Shown one piece after another: positions 1-5,842 of a stretch of 8,469 bases of DNA. Both the position numbers and the translations under genes were made by a program. This DNA is from Myxococcales bacterium (GTDB lineage Bacteria > Myxococcota > Polyangia > Polyangiales > Polyangiaceae). Positions within the stretch are counted from its first letter, which is position 1; every line of letters starts with the position of its first letter. The notes beneath the pieces are model-generated. The model searched no databases and had not been told where the DNA came from. It saw only the letters and a list, made by a program, of their open reading frames with translations. The DNA lies in assembly GCA_020430865.1 (NCBI GenBank), contig JAGQIY010000345.1:1-8469 (forward strand). Direction: 5' to 3'.

Positions 1-147
1 ATTGGCGACGTCGTTCACGCAGTACTGACCATCGTAGTGCTGACCCGGGGGGCAGTTGACGTTGGGGGGGGAGTTCGCGTCCCCACCGCTGCCGCCACAA
101 GCGGTGACGCAACCGAACAGGAACAGTGAAGCGAGGGACTTGTGCAT
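1..147 (-). CDS. Small Cys-containing lipoprotein, C-terminus cut by the window edge
   Basis: The first 49 codons are visible and stay open to position 1. The protein begins MHKSLASLFLFGC and has a short basic n-region, a hydrophobic core and a lipobox V14-T15-A16-C17, so it should be lipidated on Cys17 by the Lgt/LspA pathway. Residues +2 and +3 are Gly-Gly, with no Asp retention signal, so the outer membrane is the likely site. After a Gly/Ser/Pro linker comes C32-PPGQHYDGQY-C43, a pair of cysteines of the kind seen in myxobacterial secreted lipoproteins, possibly a disulfide. The ATG at 147-145 is supported by AGGAAGG (complement of 152-158) four bases upstream. The gene starts 81 bp downstream of the MoeB stop on the same strand, so it could be cotranscribed. 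An 8-base C run (complement of 64-71) lies in codons 26-28. The function is unknown. Confidence 0.75.
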   Translation of the reverse strand, partial: MHKSLASLFLFGCVTACGGSGGDANSPPNVNCPPGQHYDGQYCVNDVAN

Positions 148-228
148 GGTGCCTTCCTGGTGGGGCGAACTGGTGATTCGCGGGTCCTGGCGTTCAACGC
201 GCTGCCCCTCGCTTCGCTTACACCCGAG

Positions 229-1395
229 TCAACCGCCTGAGCAGAAGCCCTCGTAGTCGATGTATTCCTTGATCGTGGGGTGGTCGCCACACACGGGGCA
301 GTTCTTGTCGCGCCGCAGCTTCAGCGTGCGGAACGTCATGCCCAGGCTGTCGTAGGTCAGCAGGCGCCCCGAGAGGCTGTTTCCGCGCTCGAGGATCAGC
401 TTCACCGCCTCGGTCGCCTGGAGGACGCCGATCGCCCCCGGCAGGATGCCAAGCACGCCGGCCTCTGCACACGACGGTGCGAGGTGGGGCGGCGGCGGTT
501 CAGGGTAGAGGCAGCGATAGCAGGGGCCGTGGTGAGGGATGAAGGTCGTCACCTGGCCATCGAAGCGGAAGATCGAGCCGTGCACCACCGGAATACCATG
601 GAACACGCTGGCGTCGTTCACGAGGTAGCGCGTGGGGAAGTTGTCCACGCCGTCGACGATCACGTCCCATTTATCCGCGAGGATCCGCTCGATGTTCTCG
701 CTGGTCAGTCGCTCCTGGTACTTGATGATCTTGACGTCGGGGTTCAGGTCCCTGAGCGACTGCTCCGCGCTGTCCACCTTTGGCATGCCAACGCGCGACG
801 TCGCGTGTACGATCTGCCGTTGCAGGTTCGAGGCGTCGACCACGTCGGCGTCGATGAGCCCCAGCGTCCCTACCCCCGCCGCGGCGAGGTAGAGCGACGA
901 CGGACTGCCGAGTCCTCCAGCGCCCAGCAGCAGCACGCGCGCCTTGAGCAGCTTCTCCTGACCGCGCTCGCCGACCTCGGGCAGGAGCAAGTGACGCGAG
1001 TAGCGATCGAGCTGAGCTGGCGTGAGATCCGGCGGAGCCTCCACCGGCCAGCTCATGTCCTTCCAGCGGATGAACCCAGGATTCACCGAGATCACGTTGC
1101 TGTACCCGAGCTCCGCCAGCGTCTTCGCAGCGAAGGCGCTACGCGTGCCGCCCGCACAGTAGACGATCACCTCCGCGCTCTTGTCGGGCAGCTTGTTCTC
1201 CGCCTGCATCTCCAAGAATCCGCGCGGAATGTGCATCGCGCCGGGGATGAAGCCGCCGCGAAACTCGTCCTTCTCGCGCACGTCCACCAGCGTCTTGATG
1301 TCGCCCGCGTCGAAGCGCTGCTTGAGCTCCTCGAGGGTCATCAACTTCACCGCGTCGCGGACCTCCATGAACAGGTCGCTGTAGGTCTTGGCCAT
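229..1395 (-). CDS. moeB: Rhodanese-MoeB/ThiF fusion: E1-like sulfur-carrier adenylyltransferase and sulfurtransferase
   Basis: This 388-residue cytosolic enzyme should adenylate the C-terminal Gly-Gly of a small sulfur carrier (MoaD- or ThiS-like) and supply persulfide sulfur for molybdopterin or a related thio-cofactor. Residues about 15-118 are a rhodanese domain with active-site loop C80-AGGT-R85 and the closing GFIRWKDMSWPVE segment. Residues about 124-388 are a MoeB/ThiF domain: RYSRHLLLPEVG at 131-142, nucleotide-binding GAGGLGSP at 158-165, NLQRQ at 190-194, DGVDNFPTR at 248-256, CAEAGVLG with candidate catalytic Cys309, and zinc ligands C292/C295 and C366/C369. All key residues are present. 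The rhodanese comes first, whereas MoeZ/MOCS3 proteins carry it at the C-terminus. The ATG at 1395 has only a weak purine-rich Shine-Dalgarno. No moaD, moaE or thiS gene is in view, so the cofactor served (molybdopterin, thiamine or another) is undecided; the symbol is by family. Confidence 0.9.
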   Translation of the reverse strand: MAKTYSDLFMEVRDAVKLMTLEELKQRFDAGDIKTLVDVREKDEFRGGFIPGAMHIPRGFLEMQAENKLPDKSAEVIVYCAGGTRSAFAAKTLAELGYSNVISVNPGFIRWKDMSWPVEAPPDLTPAQLDRYSRHLLLPEVGERGQEKLLKARVLLLGAGGLGSPSSLYLAAAGVGTLGLIDADVVDASNLQRQIVHATSRVGMPKVDSAEQSLRDLNPDVKIIKYQERLTSENIERILADKWDVIVDGVDNFPTRYLVNDASVFHGIPVVHGSIFRFDGQVTTFIPHHGPCYRCLYPEPPPPHLAPSCAEAGVLGILPGAIGVLQATEAVKLILERGNSLSGRLLTYDSLGMTFRTLKLRRDKNCPVCGDHPTIKEYIDYEGFCSGG

Positions 1396-1535
1396 GCTTC
1401 GTCTTGCCTATTTCTGGTCGGGGGTTTGGGGGTGAGGGAGCGCCCGGGGGCGCCGAGCGTAGCCCGAGCGGACCGCCGATGCAGGGCGCCGATGTTCAAT
1501 CTTGACTTATCCGATGCAAGAATTGAGCAACGGGC

Positions 1536-1565
1536 TTAATATTGAGGATCCCCGCGCTACGTCAA
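1536..1565 (-). promoter_or_regulatory. Candidate sigma-70-type promoter for the rhodanese-MoeB gene
   Basis: On the minus strand TTGACG (complement of 1560-1565) and TATTAA (complement of 1536-1541) are separated by 18 bases. They sit in the only AT-rich patch of the 288-bp gap before the MoeB start. The -35 hexamer matches five of six consensus bases, while the -10 matches only four and lacks the final T. Transcription would begin near 1529 and give a leader of roughly 130 bases. This rests on pattern only. Confidence 0.4.
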
Positions 1566-1611
1566 GCTCCCCCTGTACGCCGCTCGCAACCGAAGTGAAC
1601 ACAAACGGCGA

Positions 1612-1642
1612 ACGGGACGCTTCCCGAGGAGGAACGTCCCGT
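1612..1642 (-). terminator. Hairpin downstream of the beta-barrel gene, candidate terminator
   Basis: ACGGGACG at 1612-1619 pairs perfectly with CGTCCCGT at 1635-1642. Inside it TTCC (1621-1624) pairs with GGAA (1631-1634), leaving one bulged base and a 6-base loop, 12 bp of stem in all. It begins about 40 bases past the stop of the 1684-2427 gene. The sequence after it on the minus strand is only moderately T-rich (TCGCCGTTTGTGTTC), so termination may be inefficient or Rho-assisted. Confidence 0.5.
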
Positions 1643-1656
1643 CCTTCGCCACGAAC

Positions 1657-1672
1657 GCGCTCCGCAGAGCGC
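1657..1672 (-). repeat. Short perfect hairpin just after the beta-barrel gene stop
   Basis: GCGCTC (1657-1662) and GAGCGC (1667-1672) form a 6-bp stem with a 4-base loop, 11 bases downstream of the stop codon. No T-run follows. It lies in tandem with the stronger hairpin at 1612-1642 and may stabilise the 3' end of the transcript. Confidence 0.35.
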
Positions 1673-1683
1673 AGCTTCTTGAC

Positions 1684-2427
1684 TCAGAAGGTGTAGATCC
1701 AGGTGAACCGTCCCGTGATCTTGTCCTCCACCTGGGCCTCCTCCACGGTCTCGTAGCCGAGGAACATCAGCAACGTGGAGCCCTTGCCATAAGCGAGGCT
1801 CACGGCGCCGCCTACGGGCATGCTGGTGAGTGCCTTGTCATTGGGCTTCGCTGCGTCGTTCAGACCAATCGTGGCTTCGATCTGCGGGCCGACGCTCACG
1901 TCGCGGCCTAGCTTGAAGAGCAGGAAGTTCCGCGTGTAGGCGGCGTTGGGCTCGCCCTGACTGTGGAACACGCCGTCGGCGATGAAGAACTGGATCCACG
2001 ACTCGAAATAGATGGGATCGCCCGCGTAGACGGTGAACAGCTGAGGCGCGATCAGCGGGTTCACTCGCTGACCAGCGAAGTCGAAGTTCACGCCGACCAT
2101 GGGGGTGAGCGTCAGATCCCCGAAGGACAGGGCCGGGCCGATGTCGAACTCTCCGTTGGACCCGACCACGTAGATGTCGGTCGCGATGTCCACGCCGCCG
2201 AGACTGTGGGTCGCTCCTGCCCAGAACTGCAGTCCGAGGCTATCCGCGTCCATGCGAAACCAGCCCGGAACGTCAGACTCCTCTTCGGTCTGAGCTGCGG
2301 GAGCGGTCTGCGGGTCTGCCGGGGGCATTCCCTCGCCCTCCTGGGCCAGCGCGTGAGTCGAGACGCCCAGAGAACAAGTGAGCGCGGCCGCGGCCGCCAA
2401 GACGGAAAGTCGCTTATGGTGGTTCAT
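1684..2427 (-). CDS. Predicted beta-barrel outer-membrane protein with signal peptide, function unknown
   Basis: The product is 247 residues. Residues 1-28 are a Sec signal peptide (basic MNHHKR, hydrophobic LSVLAAAAALTCSLG, cleavage ALA|QE after 28). A Pro/Ala/Glu-rich acidic linker at about 31-54 follows. From about 60 onward there are alternating hydrophobic/polar segments typical of transmembrane beta strands (for example 63-70, 83-88, 104-116, 125-134, 139-150, 167-173, 205-213, 217-225), and the last strand ends ...TWIYTF, an aromatic C-terminus recognised by the BAM machinery. It vaguely recalls small uncharacterised barrels such as DUF6733, but I cannot verify this. The ATG at 2427 has GGAG (complement of 2433-2436) five bases upstream. 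The gene diverges from pilB and is followed by hairpins at 1612-1672, so it is probably a single-gene unit. The ligand or transported substrate cannot be inferred. Confidence 0.8.
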   Translation of the reverse strand: MNHHKRLSVLAAAAALTCSLGVSTHALAQEGEGMPPADPQTAPAAQTEEESDVPGWFRMDADSLGLQFWAGATHSLGGVDIATDIYVVGSNGEFDIGPALSFGDLTLTPMVGVNFDFAGQRVNPLIAPQLFTVYAGDPIYFESWIQFFIADGVFHSQGEPNAAYTRNFLLFKLGRDVSVGPQIEATIGLNDAAKPNDKALTSMPVGGAVSLAYGKGSTLLMFLGYETVEEAQVEDKITGRFTWIYTF

Positions 2428-2525
2428 GTCTACTCCGTTGGTGGTGGGTCGCTGTCACACTCCGGCCCAGAGTCACCCCCAAGCGGCCGTGCAGCGCTCA
2501 CGGAGTCTCCCTGGCGCTCATTTCA

Positions 2526-2541
2526 CCGACGTTTCCGTCGG
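2526..2541. repeat. Perfect inverted repeat, 6-bp arms with 4-base centre
   Basis: CCGACG-TTTC-CGTCGG reads as a perfect palindrome around a 4-base centre. In a minus-strand transcript (the beta-barrel gene leader) it would form a 6-bp stem capped by GAAA, a stable GNRA tetraloop. As DNA it could instead be a repressor or activator site in the divergent promoter region. It has no T-run, so it is not a typical terminator. Confidence 0.4.
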
Positions 2542-2623
2542 GCTACGTCTGACGCAATGCGCCAAGAAGAGTCCTGTCACGGGGCATTTGGCGCTCTCTG
2601 CACGATCCCGTGTCCTCGAGGAG

Positions 2624-2635
2624 CCGAGACCTGCG
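2624..2635 (+). repeat. 12-bp direct repeat, copy 1 (ahead of possible short ORF)
   Basis: CCGAGACCTGCG is repeated exactly at 2794-2805, 170 bp downstream. This copy runs directly into GGAGGTGA (2635-2642), a near-perfect Shine-Dalgarno eight bases before an ATG at 2651. Confidence 0.6.
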
Positions 2636-2650
2636 GAGGTGAAGCCGACG

Positions 2651-2758
2651 ATGGGCCGTCCGAAGTCCGCGGGAGCTAGTTTCGATGGGCCAACCGGCCG
2701 TCGAGGGTTGCTAGACTGCGAAACGCTGGCCTGCGCCTCCACGGCAGCCAGCGAGTGA
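2651..2758 (+). CDS. Possible 35-codon short ORF upstream of pilB (leader peptide or chance)
   Basis: An ATG at 2651 is preceded by GGAGGTGA, the strongest ribosome-binding sequence in the window, with eight bases between. The frame runs 35 codons (MGRPKSAGASFDG... ending STAASE) to a TGA, 53 bp before the pilB ATG. The peptide has no signal sequence, membrane segment or recognised motif. The candidate pilB -10 element at 2712-2717 lies inside it, so it would be translated only from a promoter farther upstream. It could be a translational leader for pilB, or a chance ATG after a G/A-rich stretch. The call is weak. Confidence 0.2.
   Translation: MGRPKSAGASFDGPTGRRGLLDCETLACASTAASE
2709..2717 (+). 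promoter_or_regulatory. Candidate extended -10 promoter element for pilB
   Basis: TGC-TAGACT is an extended -10 motif (TGn plus a hexamer keeping T1, A2 and T6). No good -35 hexamer lies 16-18 bases upstream, as is tolerated for extended -10 promoters. Transcription would start near 2724 and give a leader of about 90 bases. Pattern evidence only. Confidence 0.3.
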
Positions 2759-2793
2759 TTCCATCAAATCCACGGAGCCGCTCCCCCCGCGCT

Positions 2794-2805
2794 CCGAGAC
2801 CTGCG
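2794..2805 (+). repeat. 12-bp direct repeat, copy 2 (abutting the pilB ribosome-binding site)
   Basis: This is the second exact copy of CCGAGACCTGCG. Its last base is the first base of the pilB Shine-Dalgarno GAGGA, so each copy sits just before a ribosome-binding sequence. Confidence 0.6.
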
Positions 2806-2809
2806 AGGA
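2805..2809 (+). promoter_or_regulatory. pilB ribosome-binding site that fixes the start at 2812
   Basis: GAGGA lies just before the ATG at 2812, with unusually short spacing (two to three bases). The in-frame GTG at 2755 has no such site and would add 19 Arg/Pro/Ser-rich residues that do not fit the family. Confidence 0.55.
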
Positions 2810-2811
2810 AA

Positions 2812-4515
<1,704 letters not shown>

Positions 4516-4550
4516 GGGACTCCGCCAAGCGCCCCAGGAACTAGGACGAC

Positions 4551-5684
4551 ATGACCCAACAGGATGGCCTCAAAGTAAACCTCCACCAGTTGCTGCGCGC
4601 GATGATCGAGAAGGGCGCCAGCGACATGCACATCACGACGGGGTCGCCCCCGCTGCTGCGCATCGACGGCGCCATCGTGCCTCTGAAGCTGCCGCCGCTC
4701 GGGCCTGTCGAGACGAAGGCTCTCTGTTACTCGGTGCTCACCGAGGAGCAGAAGATCTCCTTCGAGCGCAGCAAGGAGCTCGACCTCTCGTTCGGCGTGA
4801 AGCAGCTGTCGCGTTTCCGCGCGAATATCTTCATGCAGCGCGGGGCCGTGAGTGGAGCATTTCGAACCATCCCGTTCAAGATCCTGACCTTCGAGGAGCT
4901 GGGGCTACCACCCGTAGTCGCTGAGCTCTCGATGAAACCCCGCGGGCTCGTGCTGGTGACTGGACCCACCGGTTCGGGCAAGAGCACGACCCTGGCCAGC
5001 ATCATCGACAAGATCAACACCGAGACCCGTCAGCACATCATGACCGTGGAGGACCCCATCGAGTACCTCCACCCCCACAAGCGCAGCATCGTCAACCAGC
5101 GGGAAGTCGGCAGTGACACCGCGACGTTCAAGGACGCCCTGAAGTACGTGCTGCGCCAGGATCCGGACGTGGTGCTGATCGGCGAGATGCGCGATCTCGA
5201 GACCATCGAGGCCGCGTTGACCATCGCGGAGACGGGTCACCTGGTGTTCGCGACGCTGCACACCAACAGCGCCGCCCAGAGCATCAACCGCATGATCGAC
5301 GTGTTTCCTCCACACCAGCAGGGTCAGGTGCGAGCGCAGCTGAGCTTCGTCCTCGAGGGCGTGTGCAGTCAGCTGCTGCTACCGCGTCACGGTGCGCCTG
5401 GCCGGGTCCTGGCCCTGGAGGTCCTGGTACCCAACGCCGCCGTCCGAAACTTGATCCGTGAGGATAAAGTTCACCAGATCTACTCCCAGATGCAGGTCGG
5501 TCAGGCGAAGTACGGCATGCAGACCCTCAACCAGTCGCTGTACTCCCTCTACGCCCGTCGCTTGATCAGCCTGGAAGAAGCCATGGGTCGCTCCAATGAA
5601 CCCGATGAGCTGCAAATGATGCTCGAGGGCAAGGGCGGCGACGATATCTCCACGCGAACACGCGACGTGCCGCGCCGGGGTTGA
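4551..5684 (+). CDS. pilT: Type IV pilus retraction ATPase PilT
   Basis: PilT is the hexameric cytoplasmic ATPase that depolymerises the pilus and generates retraction force for twitching or social motility. The product is 377 residues. It has the PAS-like N-terminal domain with GASDMHITTG (22-31), Walker A GPTGSGKS 138-145, Asp box TVEDPIEY 165-172 with E167, Walker B DVVLIGEMRD 206-215, His box TGHLVFATLHTN 228-239 with H230 and H237, and the PilT-specific AVRNLIRE at 297-304 (AIRNLIRE in most homologues), which separates it from PilB. It lacks the MshEN domain and the zinc cysteines. The last 17 or so residues form a charged, probably disordered tail. The ATG at 4551 has AGGA at 4543-4546. 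It is 35 bp after pilB, with no terminator between, and is followed by a strong hairpin plus T-run at 5712-5749. pilC, often the next gene, is not here. Confidence 0.96.
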   Translation: MTQQDGLKVNLHQLLRAMIEKGASDMHITTGSPPLLRIDGAIVPLKLPPLGPVETKALCYSVLTEEQKISFERSKELDLSFGVKQLSRFRANIFMQRGAVSGAFRTIPFKILTFEELGLPPVVAELSMKPRGLVLVTGPTGSGKSTTLASIIDKINTETRQHIMTVEDPIEYLHPHKRSIVNQREVGSDTATFKDALKYVLRQDPDVVLIGEMRDLETIEAALTIAETGHLVFATLHTNSAAQSINRMIDVFPPHQQGQVRAQLSFVLEGVCSQLLLPRHGAPGRVLALEVLVPNAAVRNLIREDKVHQIYSQMQVGQAKYGMQTLNQSLYSLYARRLISLEEAMGRSNEPDELQMMLEGKGGDDISTRTRDVPRRG

Positions 5685-5711
5685 GGTGTGACGCGCTGGT
5701 AAAGCGCGCGG

Positions 5712-5749
5712 AGCGGTCCCCGGCCCTGGGGGCCGCTGTCGCTTTTGTT
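5712..5749 (+). terminator. Intrinsic terminator of the pilB-pilT operon
   Basis: AGCGGTCCCC (5712-5721) pairs with GGGGGCCGCT (5728-5737) to give a 10-bp stem with one G-U pair and a 6-base loop. Five bases later comes TTTTGTT (5743-5749). It begins 27 bases past the pilT stop, the expected position for the end of the operon. Confidence 0.75.
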
Positions 5750-5779
5750 CGCAACGCTCAGGCCATGTTGGTATGCCTC

Positions 5780-5803
5780 GGCTGCGACAAGGGGGTCGCA
5801 GCC
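5780..5803. repeat. Perfect 9-bp inverted repeat upstream of the porin gene
   Basis: GGCTGCGAC (5780-5788) and GTCGCAGCC (5795-5803) form a perfect 9-bp stem around a 6-base loop (AAGGGG), ending 39 bases before the porin ATG. No T-run follows on either strand, so a terminator is less likely than an operator or a structured leader controlling the porin. A weak TATGCC at 5772-5777 just upstream could be a -10, but I cannot support a full promoter. Confidence 0.5.
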
Positions 5804-5829
5804 AACGCTTGGCAGGCGCAAGCACACTC

Positions 5830-5834
5830 GAGGT
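5830..5834 (+). promoter_or_regulatory. Porin ribosome-binding site that fixes the start at 5843
   Basis: GAGGT lies eight bases before the ATG at 5843. The open frame extends back to a TTG at 5681 overlapping the pilT stop, but that start would put the pilT terminator inside the gene and 54 residues before the signal peptide. Confidence 0.6.
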
Positions 5835-5842
5835 TTGATTCC

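Larger units (their letters stand above)
2428..2811. other. 384-bp divergent intergenic region between the beta-barrel gene and pilB
   Basis: This is the only gap longer than 300 bases. It must contain the start signals for both flanking genes. It holds an inverted repeat (2526-2541), a 12-bp direct repeat (2624-2635 and 2794-2805), a candidate extended -10 (2709-2717) and a possible short ORF (2651-2758). Longer open frames cross it on both strands, but their translations look like random high-GC sequence (Arg/Ser/Pro-rich, no domain or signal), so I do not call them. I found no GG-N10-GC sigma-54 element. Confidence 0.6.

Noticed and set aside
232..246. C-terminal Ser-Gly-Gly of the MoeB fusion as a built-in sulfur-carrier tail
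   Set aside because: Sulfur carriers need a ubiquitin-like fold before the Gly-Gly. Here the tail directly follows the DYEGFC ending that resembles the normal end of MoeB/ThiF proteins.
280..1539. Long open frame of 419 codons on the plus strand
   Set aside because: It lies antisense to the rhodanese-MoeB gene, whose motifs are complete. The translation is Arg/Glu/His/Val-rich without domains, the usual mirror of a high-GC gene.
2588..2603. TGGCGCTCTCTGCA as a sigma-54 promoter for pilB
   Set aside because: The spacing between the GG and GC elements is 8 bases, not the required 10.
2378..2758. 126-codon plus-strand open frame upstream of pilB
   Set aside because: It begins inside the antisense strand of the beta-barrel gene and has no coding character. 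Only its last 35 codons, behind a strong Shine-Dalgarno, merit a low-confidence mention.
2755..2811. GTG start for pilB giving 19 extra residues
   Set aside because: There is no ribosome-binding site before it, the extra residues are Arg/Pro/Ser-rich, and the family begins with the RLGELL motif near residue 5.
5681..5842. Upstream extension of the porin to a TTG overlapping the pilT stop (translational coupling)
   Set aside because: The extension would place a strong intrinsic terminator inside the gene and 54 residues before a good signal peptide. The ATG at 5843 has its own ribosome-binding site.
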